Assembly (NCBI RefSeq): GCF_003071065.1
Contig: NZ_QCXX01000003.1
Coordinates: 698,687-762,686 of the forward strand
Source of the DNA: Sphingobacterium athyrii
GTDB taxonomy: Bacteria > Bacteroidota > Bacteroidia > Sphingobacteriales > Sphingobacteriaceae
Length of the DNA stretch: 64,000 nucleotides
Direction of reading: 5' to 3'
Both the position numbers and the translations under genes were made by a program. Under the pieces are notes generated by a model. The model was not told where the DNA came from, did no database searches, and saw nothing but the letters and a program-made list of their open reading frames with translations. Positions 45,042 through 54,102 of this stretch are shown piece by piece; positions within the stretch are counted from its first letter, which is position 1, and every line of letters starts with the position of its first letter.

Positions 45042-45833
45042 TTACATCTTTCTTCCCCGCTTCTTCTCGGGCAGATTATTATTCTCTTTAATGGTATTCT
45101 TAGTGGGTTGTTTCGATCTGTTTTCAGCGATCAGTTCGTCTATTCCCGACTTATTCCAGGGAATAATCTCAGCCTTAAACTCCAGCTTTAGTCCAATGCC
45201 TTTCAGATCATCGGTTTCCGGATAGCCGTTTCTACGGTTCCAACCAACCGGATCAAGCACCTTCACATCCGGTATTTCAATTAACAATAATTTTTTTGGG
45301 TATTCCGTCATATTCTCCCAGTCAGGATTTACCAGCTCATGAGTCTTGGGATCATATGGAAAAATATAAGAGTTACTCTCTAAAACATAATAGTCGTCAA
45401 GATCCGCAAAACGAATACCCATTGTAGAAAAATCGTCCTTTGGTCTTAAAAGATCAATCCTTGCATCCGCGTAAAAAGTCTGTCCCGCTAAATCAATAGT
45501 GGGTAAATGACCATGATCCAGTCGTTTTTTCAATAAATCCTGGTCAACCATCACATCAAAATCAGTTGATGATTTAAGCTCCTCCAATGTCTTTTCATAT
45601 TTCCTGGCCATTCCATCGGGGTCTAAGGCAACAAATGGTGGAAGCAGAATTTCCAAGGTCTTTCCAGTAGCTTTATCAAAATGATCAAATGCATATCCGG
45701 CATCACCAAGATCATTCATGAAATACAGGGGATAAGAATTTTCAGGATTAGCTTTTTCCCGCAATTCATTTTTATCAACATCCACAATAAACTCAACTCC
45801 TTGAGTGGTGTAGATCGGTAGTTCCTTTTCCAT
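45042..45833 (-). CDS. Hypothetical protein with two related domains and a basic C-terminus
   Basis: 263 residues, no signal or membrane segment. It has two domain halves: type A (about 4-110, TQGVEFIVDVDKNELREKAN ... LPPFVALDPDGMARKY) and type B (about 111-225, LPTIDLAGQTFYADARIDLL ... IEIPDVKVLDPVGWNRRNGY). The tail ends EKKRGRKM, AT-hook-like. It is a half-length paralogue of the next gene upstream (45962-47560). It sits between traD and traE. I do not recognise the family; nucleic-acid binding is a guess from the basic tail. Confidence 0.7.
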   Translation of the reverse strand: MEKELPIYTTQGVEFIVDVDKNELREKANPENSYPLYFMNDLGDAGYAFDHFDKATGKTLEILLPPFVALDPDGMARKYEKTLEELKSSTDFDVMVDQDLLKKRLDHGHLPTIDLAGQTFYADARIDLLRPKDDFSTMGIRFADLDDYYVLESNSYIFPYDPKTHELVNPDWENMTEYPKKLLLIEIPDVKVLDPVGWNRRNGYPETDDLKGIGLKLEFKAEIIPWNKSGIDELIAENRSKQPTKNTIKENNNLPEKKRGRKM

Positions 45834-45961
45834 AGCTCTTACATTTTAATATTTTTATATCTGTAAGCTAATCTCATTGGAAACATACATATCCGGACAA
45901 AATGAGAACATTGAAATACTAATTTTTCCTATAAAGTCCTTTTCGAAATGTTAGAGTGAGG

Positions 45962-47560
45962 TTATTTTAAACGTCGACCCGATTTGTTAGTTTTTTTTGT
46001 TTGCAGATGATTATTGTTGCATTCGTTCACCTCGTGTTTATTCACAATTCTGGCATTTTGTACAGTATTCTCTTTCAGGGATATTTCCAGTGTACCTATC
46101 TTTTCGGCTATAAATGTAACATGCAGATCTAATTGTTTTAAACCTGCTCTTGGGTCTAATCCATGTAGTAGGTTCCAGCCTACAGGATCCATCCGTTTTA
46201 AAGAAGGAAATGCAAACAGACCAACATTCTTCGGAATTTCCTTTGTTTTGACAAAATCCAGATCTTCCAGTGCATTTGTTGTAGTATTATAGGGAATTAT
46301 ATAGCAATCTCTGTTCGGATCATAATACTTTTGAATATCCACAAATAAAATGGGCTCAACTGACTTCGGATAATATGGTCTTAACATTCCTCTCTCTAAG
46401 TCAACAAAGTATTGTTGTTGGCTACCTGACCCAAAAACCAAATCCGGAATATTTCCGGCCATTCGTTCCTTAAACATATACGTATTGACCATTATTTCAA
46501 AATCTGTCATCTGAAGAACTTTTTGTAAACTGATATGTGCCGTTTCGGCAACTTCCAGGGGAGCCATTTTTACAAATTCAGGAATCTCGACATAGTGTGT
46601 TGTTTCAGGGTTGAAGGATTCTTTGGGGATATTTTTAAGCTTGGTGTCGTAATAAAATCCATAGCCATTTTTCACCTCATGCCAATCCCGAAAATAAAGA
46701 ATATTGCTTTCATTGCTTCTTTCGCGGAGCTGGTAATTGACAACATCAACAATGAAATTAGTTCCCAAGATCTTAATTGTCGATAAACCATCTTTTCTAT
46801 TTTCTTCATATTCTTCGCGAAGTTTTCTTGATTCCATATCTTCAATATCATTTTTTTTCAATGGTATCGTTTCAGCAACATGATGCAGCTGAACGTTACA
46901 AAAAATAACACCGGTGTATGCATTCCCTTCCTTCTCGGATGACTTGATACAGTCCAGAGCGGCCACATCCCTGACCTTCACCATTATGTGATCTTCTATT
47001 TTGTCCCAACTATCCTCCCTGGCTGGATCAACAACCTTATTTTTTCTGGTATCGTAATATAGATAAAACATCTGTTCATCTTCATCATAATAGCTTTGAC
47101 GATAATCATACAAAGAAATCGTTTCACCTTTCCAGCCTTTTGGACGAAGTGAATTTTCCTCGTAAAGAACCTCGTAAATATTACCCGCCAAATCAATGGT
47201 GGGTAGCTCACCACTGACTCTTCTGTTATGAATTTTTTTATTATGATCTACAATAATTCCGTAATCAGTTCTCGTCTTGAGCTCCTCTAAAGTACAATTG
47301 TAGCTTTCCATCATCCCCTGTGGATCTAATACACCAAGACGTGGGACCTTCACCGGTATTTCCGCCTCTCCATTCTCCTTTCCACGACTTAAATTTTTTG
47401 TTTTGGGATTGTAGTTAAATTCATAGTTGGTATTGCAATCCTTCATATGTAAAAAGCTGATCTCGTTTTCTGGATTACCATATTCAACAAGAGCAAAGCG
47501 GCTTATATTTACGTAAAATGGTGTCCCTTCTATTTCAATTACAGGTAACCGTCTCTTCAT
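45962..47560 (-). CDS. Hypothetical protein, tandem duplication of the 263-residue paralogue
   Basis: 532 residues in an A-B-A-B arrangement: A1 (about 4-118), B1 (about 119-260, starting LPTIDLAGNIYEV), A2 (about 262-372, ILGTNFIVDVVNYQLRERSN) and B2 (about 373-500, including LKRMDPVGWNLLHGLDP). Each A-B pair matches the whole of the protein encoded at 45042-45833. The tail (KKTNKSGRRLK) is basic. No catalytic motif is apparent. It lies between traD and traE in the element's minus-strand operon. Role unknown. Confidence 0.7.
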   Translation of the reverse strand: MKRRLPVIEIEGTPFYVNISRFALVEYGNPENEISFLHMKDCNTNYEFNYNPKTKNLSRGKENGEAEIPVKVPRLGVLDPQGMMESYNCTLEELKTRTDYGIIVDHNKKIHNRRVSGELPTIDLAGNIYEVLYEENSLRPKGWKGETISLYDYRQSYYDEDEQMFYLYYDTRKNKVVDPAREDSWDKIEDHIMVKVRDVAALDCIKSSEKEGNAYTGVIFCNVQLHHVAETIPLKKNDIEDMESRKLREEYEENRKDGLSTIKILGTNFIVDVVNYQLRERSNESNILYFRDWHEVKNGYGFYYDTKLKNIPKESFNPETTHYVEIPEFVKMAPLEVAETAHISLQKVLQMTDFEIMVNTYMFKERMAGNIPDLVFGSGSQQQYFVDLERGMLRPYYPKSVEPILFVDIQKYYDPNRDCYIIPYNTTTNALEDLDFVKTKEIPKNVGLFAFPSLKRMDPVGWNLLHGLDPRAGLKQLDLHVTFIAEKIGTLEISLKENTVQNARIVNKHEVNECNNNHLQTKKTNKSGRRLK

Positions 47561-47717
47561 TGTTTTATATTTTTTTGATTAAGTGCTTGTTTTCCCTCCT
47601 TTCTTTGTTTTGGTTCCATCATCAATAACTTAGATAATTTTCCAATTTTAGGTTTGATATTTACTTAGTAAGCCAGCCCACCTAATTCAACATTTAAAAA
47701 ATCAACTGATCATTCTA

Positions 47718-48374
47718 CTAAATAAAATTCTCAATATCGAATTTGTCAAAGTTATCCTGCGGATCATAATCAGCCGATTCATTGATGTTTAAATCTCTAT
47801 CAAGAAGTGTCGCTATCCTTTTTGATGCGTCTCCAATGGAATTTTCCAAAAGACCATATAATTCTGTTCCCTGAATTTTACGCATTATTTCTACTGCCTC
47901 TTTTTCCTGAATTTCATTGACAACTTCCTGCTGTAGCAGCTTTCCAGCCTTCATTAATTCTTGCAAAGACACACCTTGTTCAAATCGCTCATCATCAGTT
48001 AGCCCTTCATGGTCTTCGTCCACATATTCCTCGCCAAAGTTTTCTGTGATCATTGCGTCTTTATAATCTTCTTTAATGCTTGCCGGTACAATATTTCTGG
48101 CGTTAGCTCCTGCCATACGCAACATCATCTTTTTACTGTTAATTAATTGCTTAGGAACATGATCATTTGCCGAAGAAATCGGTTTACCCATAATATCCGG
48201 TATTGCTTCGGGAAGCCGGTCCGGACTAAGAGTTTTTTGTGATTTTTCCGCTCTTACAATTTTTACCTTATCAACAGCGAGCAAAACAATAATTATTAGT
48301 AAACAGATCAGTATTACGAATTGTATCAATCCATCCATGACCTGCTTAAAAAAGTGGTTTACATTTAGCCGCAA
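47718..48374 (-). CDS. traD: Conjugal transfer protein TraD-like membrane protein
   Basis: 218 residues with one N-terminal membrane segment (about 15-36, LIQFVILICLLIIIVLLAVD) and an acidic, helical cytoplasmic or periplasmic tail (GEEYVDEDHEGLTDDERFEQ). Its place after two DUF3408 genes and its size fit TraD of CTnDOT-type elements. It overlaps the preceding gene by 29 bases. The molecular role is not known to me. Confidence 0.7.
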   Translation of the reverse strand: MRLNVNHFFKQVMDGLIQFVILICLLIIIVLLAVDKVKIVRAEKSQKTLSPDRLPEAIPDIMGKPISSANDHVPKQLINSKKMMLRMAGANARNIVPASIKEDYKDAMITENFGEEYVDEDHEGLTDDERFEQGVSLQELMKAGKLLQQEVVNEIQEKEAVEIMRKIQGTELYGLLENSIGDASKRIATLLDRDLNINESADYDPQDNFDKFDIENFI

Positions 48375-48642
48375 ACTCTTCCGTCAATCTTTTCTCAAAC
48401 AAATCAAAATGATGGGAAAGTATATTGTCAAGGTATGCGTACAATGGAATTTTATCGCCCCCTATTATTTGCACGATCCGCGTCAGACGCTCATGGTATT
48501 CCGCTCGCAGATAGATACTTCGCTCTCCTCTTTTGTCCATATTTTTCCTACCCAGAAACATCTTTTCATATGTTTCCTTTTCCACGATTGCGTCCTGATG
48601 TACTTTAATAGTTACTTCAACTTTATTATTTTGCTTTTTCAT
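48346..48642 (-). CDS. traC: DUF3408 protein, TraC-like
   Basis: 98 residues from ATG 48642 (a longer frame to 48696 would overlap the upstream gene). The DUF3408 core (ERSIYLRAEYHERLTRIVQI, then IPLYAYLDNILSHHF) is close to that of the gene just upstream, so the two are paralogues. These small ribbon-helix-helix-like proteins accompany ParA in transfer operons and may bind DNA. The gap to the upstream gene is one base. Confidence 0.8.
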   Translation of the reverse strand: MKKQNNKVEVTIKVHQDAIVEKETYEKMFLGRKNMDKRGERSIYLRAEYHERLTRIVQIIGGDKIPLYAYLDNILSHHFDLFEKRLTEEFAAKCKPLF

Positions 48643-48643
48643 A

Positions 48644-49045
48644 TTATAAAATCGGTTTAAATTTTTCATTAAAATATTCTGTAATATCTTCCCCAAATTC
48701 CCGGAAATGATATTCCAGAATATTGTCGATATAAGAATAGAGTGTTATTTTCTCCTCTCTTGTCAGTTGTACAATCCGCAACAGCCGCTCATGAAATTCA
48801 GATCTGATGTAAACGACCTTACCGTTTCTTCCTGACGGAAAACGGTTCACCAAAAAAGTTTCTTCAAAATCTACCCTTTTGGATAATCGAGCCTTACTCT
48901 TATCCGTCTTACTGTTCAGCTGTGGTTCCGGTTTACTTCCACTTCTATTTGACGGCAATGGCTCATCCCCACTCATGATGTTCATTAAGTACTCTTCATC
49001 AATATTGGGTTTCTCAAACGCTTTACGATCTTTATTTGTTGCCAT
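48644..49045 (-). CDS. traB: DUF3408 protein, TraB-like
   Basis: 133 residues: a disordered polar N-terminal half (to about 60) and a DUF3408 core (KVVYIRSEFHERLLRIVQLT ... ITLYSYIDNILEYHF). Second gene of the operon, 9 bases after parA. It probably acts as a DNA-binding partner of the ParA-type ATPase. Confidence 0.85.
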   Translation of the reverse strand: MATNKDRKAFEKPNIDEEYLMNIMSGDEPLPSNRSGSKPEPQLNSKTDKSKARLSKRVDFEETFLVNRFPSGRNGKVVYIRSEFHERLLRIVQLTREEKITLYSYIDNILEYHFREFGEDITEYFNEKFKPIL

Positions 49046-49054
49046 TTTAATTGA

Positions 49055-49822
49055 TTAGAGATGAATGATTTTTAAAAATTCCCTGATAAATTCATCCAGC
49101 CGTGTAGCCTTCAGAAGCTGTGGTTCAGCAGGCAAAAGACTGGATTTAAACACATAGTTACTCGTATCGTCCGTTTCTTTCCGAAAGCGCTTACTGTCCA
49201 TTATCCGGGTATTCATTACCGGTATTGACAGATTTTGTATTACGCGCTGATAAGCATCGTAAAGGCTGGTCTTTTCACGACCATCGACCTGATTCCAAAA
49301 AAGATATAAAGCTTGATCTTGGGAACCGGAACCTGAGACAGGAAGTCGTAAAAATGCTTCACTAAAAGCTAGTGTACTTTCTACTACAAGCCGATCAGCA
49401 GTGATCGGTGAAAAAATAAAATCCATCGCTTTTAGTGCACTCAGTACGCCCTGCGTATTTGCTGTTCCGGGCAGATCAAAAAAGATTATATCCGGTTGGA
49501 CTGAATTATGTTCTTTGTGATCAAAGGCCATGTCAAGTGCATCCTCTGCTTTACATTTGATAATAGGATATGCTTTCTTATTGATGGTCTGAAACTGTTT
49601 CATGGCAAGTCTCTTATGGTAGTCACTCACCATAACAGCCTTTTTATCTCTCTCCCGCAGATTGATCAGGCTATGCTGTGGGAAATCACAGTCGATAATT
49701 AATACATTATAACCAAGACGGTAATGCATTACACTGGCTAGTAATGTGGTCATAGTTGATTTTCCTACTCCGCCCTTTTGCGTATAAATACTAACCTTTA
49801 AACTTTTCTTAATTTCTTCCAT
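49055..49822 (-). CDS. traA: ParA-family ATPase, TraA
   Basis: 255 residues with the deviant Walker A motif YTQKGGVGKSTMTTLLA, Walker B region (PDIIFFDLPGT) and ParA fold throughout. In CTnDOT-type elements this first gene of the tra operon is TraA, implicated in regulation or partition-like functions. A 20-base near-palindrome (49826-49845) directly precedes the ATG. Confidence 0.92.
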   Translation of the reverse strand: MEEIKKSLKVSIYTQKGGVGKSTMTTLLASVMHYRLGYNVLIIDCDFPQHSLINLRERDKKAVMVSDYHKRLAMKQFQTINKKAYPIIKCKAEDALDMAFDHKEHNSVQPDIIFFDLPGTANTQGVLSALKAMDFIFSPITADRLVVESTLAFSEAFLRLPVSGSGSQDQALYLFWNQVDGREKTSLYDAYQRVIQNLSIPVMNTRIMDSKRFRKETDDTSNYVFKSSLLPAEPQLLKATRLDEFIREFLKIIHL

Positions 49823-49825
49823 ACT

Positions 49826-49845
49826 GTATAAATTTCAATTTGTAC
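49826..49845. promoter_or_regulatory. Near-perfect palindrome upstream of traA
   Basis: GTATAAATT (49826-49834), TC, AATTTGTAC (49837-49845): eight of nine positions pair. It ends four bases from the traA ATG (49822), a position suited to an autoregulatory operator. Confidence 0.4.
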
Positions 49846-50187
49846 ATCTATCTATAAACTTTGTCGTATTGTATTAGATATGCATAGCCTGAAAAACCTA
49901 CACTTTACCTGCTGGTTATTTATAAAAACTCTTTAACAGATTACTTCAAAAACCGATATTTTGTAAAAAATATACCCGGATATAAATGTTTAATATTTTA
50001 TATTTTCTCTTATGTTTTACCGCTTTTATTGTTGTATACTTTTAAAACCTAATACTTTTATAATTTTAAGGCAGCAAATACGCCTTCGTTCTTTAGTAGG
50101 GGTTTTGCCAGTTCTAATACTTTACTGTAAAGGAAAAAAACAAATTTCCCGGTATTCGAAAAGGTGTCCTATTATTCCTTCTTATTC

Positions 50188-50354
50188 CGATTCTTTCCGA
50201 ATCGAAATCATAATTCCTTCATTTATTGCAACACTATCTATTCTGTTCCCAAGAACAGAGCAAGTTGTGTTTTGAGTGCCTCAAAACTCGTTTTGTGCCC
50301 CAAAACGACTTGCTCCTGCCGAGGGCGAGGTAATCCTCCGAAGTCGGATTTACC
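50188..50354. other. Hairpin-rich region, candidate oriT
   Basis: Hairpins in sequence: CGATTC/GAATCG (50188-50204), TCTGTTC/GAACAGA (50242-50259), GTTTTGAG/CTCAAAAC (50269-50287), TCGTTTTG/CAAAACGA (50288-50308), TCCGA/TCGGA (50337-50348). The third and fourth are flanked by GCAAGT (50260-50265) and ACTTGC (50308-50313), and the last lies inside a GGTAA/TTACC pair (50329-50354). The cluster sits just upstream of mobA-mobB in the 638-base gap 49823-50460, where no gene is apparent. This is the expected place for the transfer origin. The nick site is not identified. Confidence 0.6.
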
Positions 50355-50460
50355 ATTTTAGTTTTTGTGGCTTAAAAGTGAATACTGTGGAAAATCGAGG
50401 AACCTGCTTCGATTTTTTAATTAACCACTGCTACAATCCACTATGTTTTAGGGAAAAAAG

Positions 50461-50889
50461 ATGGCAACAATAAATAAAGGTGGAAGAAACCCAAAAATCG
50501 ATAAAGCGGTGCACCGCTACGTATTTCGTTTAACAGATAAAGAAAATTCAAAATTTCTAACGTTGTTTGAGCAGTCAAGGATGGATACGAAAGCCAAGTT
50601 TATCGTGAGCGTTCTCTTCGAAAGACAGATCAGATCGGTGCAAATTGATAAAGGTGCGATGGAATACAGCATTAAGTTATCGCAGTTTTTTGCTCAGTTC
50701 AGAGCAATTGGCGTGAATTATAACCAGATAGTAAAGATTCTTCATACACATTTCGGAGACAAAAAAACAGTACTTTATCTCGGTAAACTGGAAAAACAGA
50801 CCATCGAACTCGCTGAACTGTGTAAAGAGATCCTTGTGCTCAGTAAAAGATTTGAAAACGAATATCTGCTTAAAAAAGGTAAAATATGA
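50461..50889 (+). CDS. mobA: Mobilisation accessory protein MobA (MobC-like relaxosome protein)
   Basis: 142 residues, basic, helical (HRYVFRLTDKENSKFLTLFE, SVLFERQIRSVQIDKG, FRAIGVNYNQIVKILHTHFG). The last motif is typical of relaxosome accessory proteins. It binds DNA near oriT and helps the relaxase encoded next, which overlaps it by four bases (ATGA). In Bacteroidetes elements the accessory protein is named MobA and the relaxase MobB. Confidence 0.88.
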   Translation: MATINKGGRNPKIDKAVHRYVFRLTDKENSKFLTLFEQSRMDTKAKFIVSVLFERQIRSVQIDKGAMEYSIKLSQFFAQFRAIGVNYNQIVKILHTHFGDKKTVLYLGKLEKQTIELAELCKEILVLSKRFENEYLLKKGKI

Positions 50890-52160
50890 TCGCCAAAATT
50901 GGACATGGATCAAGGATTTACGGGGCATTGCTGTACAATCATACGAAGGTATTGGAAGATAAGGCAGCAATTTTAAGCATGCATAATATGCTTGAAACCC
51001 CAGATGGAAATTATACGACCGGACAGTTGCTATCTTCTTTTCTACCTTATCTCTCAGCAAATAAGAAAACAGAAAAGACAGTACTTCATGTTTCCCTAAA
51101 TCCAGATCCAAAAGATGCAGTCTCAGATGCGGATTATATAAAAATTGCGAATGATTATATGCAGCAGATGGGTTACGGTGACCAACCGTATATCGTATTT
51201 AAACATAGTGATATTAACCGCTCACATATTCATATCGTCTCAACAACTGTCGATAAAAATGGAGTTAAAATACCGGATTCTTTTGAGAAAAAGCGATCAA
51301 TGGAAATCTGTAGACAACTGGAAAGGGATCATAATTTAACTCAGGTCGATGAGAAGAAAAAAGCTGTTGATACTGATCTTTTTCAGCCTGTAGATTGTAC
51401 GGGGCAAAACATCAAAAACCAAATTGCTTCGGTCGTTAGATATCTTCCAAAATATTATGGGTTCCAGACTTTGGGATCCTATAATGCATTGCTGTCATTG
51501 TTTAATATCACAGCGGAACATGTCAAAAAAGAGCATAACGATGAGATTAAAGAAGGTTTGGTATATTTCGCGCTTGATGCCGATGGAAATAAATCCAGCA
51601 ATCCGTTCAAATCATCATTATTTGGTAAACAAGCAGGGTTGGCGGCATTACGAACCCATTTTGAGGAGAGCAAGGTCATACTTCATGAAACTAAAGCGGC
51701 AATAGCTCAGGTGGTGAACGAGGGAATGAATAGCACGACAAATCAATACGATTTTAACAACTTTCTCATTCGGAAGGGTATTAATGTCGTCATACGAAGA
51801 AATGAAGATGGACGGCTTTATGGAATAACATTCATAGACCATAATACAAAACAGGTATTAAACGGTTCTCAGCTTGGAAAAAATTTCTCCGCAAATGCAT
51901 TTCAGGAATTGTTTTCTAATTCTAGTTTACAAGGAAAGGAAAAAAAAATTCAGCAACATGACCTAAAAATTCCAATTGATCGGACGACCAAAGCAGCAAA
52001 AACTGATGTACATCCCATTTTTGATTTTATGGTAAGCCTATCAAATATTGGAGATTATGGATTCTTGGATTCGCTGCTTTTGGAAAATTTCTCTGAAGAT
52101 CCCGAAGAATTAGCCTTCGAATTCAAGATGAAGAAAAAAAGAAAAAAGCGGAATACTTAA
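50886..52160 (+). CDS. mobB: Relaxase MobB (MobA/VirD2-type nuclease domain)
   Basis: 424 residues. The N-terminal relaxase domain (about 1-150) starts MIAKIGHGSRIYGALLYNHTK and carries the three-histidine metal motif HSDINRSHIHIV near 110-121. The nicking tyrosine is likely Y12 or Y17. The C-terminal part (about 200-424) ends in a strongly basic stretch (FKMKKKRKKRN). It nicks oriT and is carried into the recipient. The usual downstream partner mobC is displaced by about 4.9 kb of cargo. Confidence 0.92.
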   Translation: MIAKIGHGSRIYGALLYNHTKVLEDKAAILSMHNMLETPDGNYTTGQLLSSFLPYLSANKKTEKTVLHVSLNPDPKDAVSDADYIKIANDYMQQMGYGDQPYIVFKHSDINRSHIHIVSTTVDKNGVKIPDSFEKKRSMEICRQLERDHNLTQVDEKKKAVDTDLFQPVDCTGQNIKNQIASVVRYLPKYYGFQTLGSYNALLSLFNITAEHVKKEHNDEIKEGLVYFALDADGNKSSNPFKSSLFGKQAGLAALRTHFEESKVILHETKAAIAQVVNEGMNSTTNQYDFNNFLIRKGINVVIRRNEDGRLYGITFIDHNTKQVLNGSQLGKNFSANAFQELFSNSSLQGKEKKIQQHDLKIPIDRTTKAAKTDVHPIFDFMVSLSNIGDYGFLDSLLLENFSEDPEELAFEFKMKKKRKKRNT

Positions 52161-52284
52161 ATAGGTATTAAACCACTTTTTCACGAATTATTACTGGTTA
52201 TTAATTGCATCTAGTCCTTTTGTGCATGCTAAATGATTTAAATAAAGGATGAAAAGTCTTCATTTCACCTTTCGAGCTTCAGTA

Positions 52285-52300
52285 GAAATTTGTATTTTAG
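52285..52300 (+). repeat. Fragment of the cassette-boundary repeat
   Basis: GAAATTTGTATTTTAG here is identical to 53397-53412 inside the first full repeat, and the preceding bases (GAGCTTCAGTA versus GTGCTTCGGTC) are similar. No outer arm is visible, so this looks like a truncated copy at the left end of the cargo array. In 52161-52284 I see no gene. Confidence 0.55.
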
Positions 52301-52304
52301 ATTT

Positions 52305-53327
52305 ATGGCAAGAATATATTATCACGAAGAAAAATTAAGTGGAAAACCTTTTGAAAATGATATAATTAATTTACAATTTTTCGACTTCATTTTTAACAAT
52401 ACCAACACCAACAAATTTGAAATTAAACCTGTTTCAAGTAGTTCTTTTTTTGGTTTACTAAAATCAACAAAAGAAACCTTTAAAACTGTAAGAATTTCAC
52501 GAGACGGAATAGATTATAAGACAACGGAAGGAAGTTTTTATCTGCCAAAAGCAATAATTTTTTACGACAATGACGACTTCAATTTTCCTTCTGAATTCTA
52601 TTTTATTGCAAAATTGGGCGAAAAAATAGAAATTCGAAAGTGCAATGGCGGAAAAGATGTCAAATGGTTTCAAATTCCTGATTTGCATCAAGAAGTTACT
52701 GATAGCAAAATCATTTCAAAAATAGAAAATACCATTTTAGAAGTAAAAAAATTGGTTGAAACTACACATAACAAGCAAATCGACATAGATAAAGAAAAGA
52801 AAAAAGAGCAAGAACTAAAAACAATTGAAGAAAATAGACCTTTCTTAAGTGAAACACAAATAAATGCATACAAAGAATTAACGGAATTATGCATCAACTT
52901 GAACTCAAAAAAGCAAGATGTTATTGCGTTTATCGACAAGCTTAAAAACTATGACAAAGACAGTCAGTATTTTACAACACTGAATTATGTAATGGATTTT
53001 TTAGAAAAAAATGGAACTCCATTCATTTTGAGATTGGATTGGAAAGCTGGTATTGAAGATTTAGAATGGGTATTGAGTTCATCTTTGAAAGAGAATTATA
53101 ATCTATCAATAGACTTACCTAATGAAAGTCATTATGAAGAAAATGCATCTGTTTCTTTCGACAATGTTTTTGAGGATTTTGACAAACTGCTAAGACAAAA
53201 AGGATTGCAAATGGGATTTATTGATACGCAGTCAGATGAATACGTTATTGTGTTGCATAAAACAACAGATAAAGACAAAATGGAAAAAGTAATTAAAGAG
53301 ATCGGATACGACTATTATGAAAAATAA
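52305..53327 (+). CDS. Cargo gene 1: DUF6630-like protein
   Basis: 340 residues from ATG 52305. The N-terminal half (about 1-160) is not recognised; about 150-175 is charged coiled coil. The C-terminal about 140 residues (KKQDVIAFIDKLKNYDKDSQ ... WKAGIEDLEWVLSSSL ... KGLQMGFIDTQSDEYVIVLH) resemble DUF6630. No signal peptide. AT-rich, in contrast to mobB. First of five same-strand genes separated by attC-like repeats. Function unknown; many such solo genes are immunity-like. Confidence 0.7.
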   Translation: MARIYYHEEKLSGKPFENDIINLQFFDFIFNNTNTNKFEIKPVSSSSFFGLLKSTKETFKTVRISRDGIDYKTTEGSFYLPKAIIFYDNDDFNFPSEFYFIAKLGEKIEIRKCNGGKDVKWFQIPDLHQEVTDSKIISKIENTILEVKKLVETTHNKQIDIDKEKKKEQELKTIEENRPFLSETQINAYKELTELCINLNSKKQDVIAFIDKLKNYDKDSQYFTTLNYVMDFLEKNGTPFILRLDWKAGIEDLEWVLSSSLKENYNLSIDLPNESHYEENASVSFDNVFEDFDKLLRQKGLQMGFIDTQSDEYVIVLHKTTDKDKMEKVIKEIGYDYYEK

Positions 53328-53334
53328 AAACTAC

Positions 53335-53466
53335 CGCTAACAAGGGTTTTGCAATAGCGGGCAGGAAGTTATCAATTCACGTTTTGTGCTTCGGTCGAAA
53401 TTTGTATTTTAGTTAAAGCTTCCGGCTTCGGTTTGCTCGCCATCACCAAGGCCAGAAACGTTAGCC
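53335..53466 (+). repeat. attC-like repeat A
   Basis: Left arm CGCTAAC (53335-53341) continues AAGGGTTTTGCAATAGCGGGC to 53362. The right arm runs GCTCGCCATCACCAAGG (from 53435) to GTTAGCC (53460-53466). The ends GCTAAC/GTTAGC pair perfectly, and the inner arms pair at about 12 of 18 positions, leaving a central variable loop of about 70 bases. The overall shape (short complementary ends, imperfect inner arms, long loop) is that of an integron attC site, though GTTAGCC departs from GTTRRRY at one base. Confidence 0.65.
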
Positions 53467-53503
53467 ATCACTTTATGACCTACCGAAAACACAAGAAGAA
53501 AGT

Positions 53504-54013
53504 ATGAATATAACAGAACTTATAAATTTAATTAAGCAGGATCAAAACTGCGAAATCAGACCTGCGAATAAGGAAATTGCTTTGCCAACAAATATTCCTG
53601 ACGACTTAAAAGAGTTTTACGAATTGACAGACGGAATTAAATTGTTTGAAAGCGAAACATACGGAATAACGATTATAGGACGAGAAGAATTTATTCCGAC
53701 AAATAAATACTTATATCCAAAAGACGATGTTATTTGGGAAGAACTTGAAGGTGAAATTTGTAACGAATGGTATTTAATAGCAAAAGCCGATGAAATGAGC
53801 CAGTATATTAGCATCGACTTGACAAGCGAACGAAATGGGCAATGTTATGACAGCTTCTATGAAACTCATTCATTACAAGGCGACTCTGCAATTGTTGCGA
53901 AAAATTTTACTGATTTGTTAAAAAACTTGTACGCAAACAAAGGAGAACATTGGTATTGGCTACAAGAAGATTTTGAAAAATTAGGAGACGCTTATGACGA
54001 ACCAATAGTGTAA
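53504..54013 (+). CDS. Cargo gene 2: SMI1/KNR4 (SUKH)-family protein
   Basis: 169 residues. LPTNIPDDLKEFYELTDGIK followed by ETYGITIIGREEFIPTN and EWYLIAKADEMSQYISIDL is the SUKH/SMI1-KNR4 pattern. Family members are commonly immunity proteins against contact-dependent or polymorphic nuclease toxins. It is orphaned here, with no toxin neighbour. Its stop (54011-54013) lies at the edge of repeat B, so the gene end and the repeat arm overlap, as in integron cassettes. Confidence 0.8.
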   Translation: MNITELINLIKQDQNCEIRPANKEIALPTNIPDDLKEFYELTDGIKLFESETYGITIIGREEFIPTNKYLYPKDDVIWEELEGEICNEWYLIAKADEMSQYISIDLTSERNGQCYDSFYETHSLQGDSAIVAKNFTDLLKNLYANKGEHWYWLQEDFEKLGDAYDEPIV

Positions 54014-54048
54014 TAGCTCCCACTATCGCAAAGCCCCGAAACGTTACC
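54003..54048 (+). repeat. attC-like repeat B (short form)
   Basis: The right half is well preserved: CACTATCGCAAAGCCCCGAA, then ACGTTACC (54041-54048), aligned with repeats A and C. The left arm is short (CAATAGTG, 54003-54010, pairing with CACTAT) and overlaps the end of cargo gene 2. The loop is only about 10 bases. Confidence 0.5.
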
Positions 54049-54102
54049 AGCAATTTTAAACCGAACGTTGTACCAAAATTACTTGAATATAAAAAAACTA
54101 AA

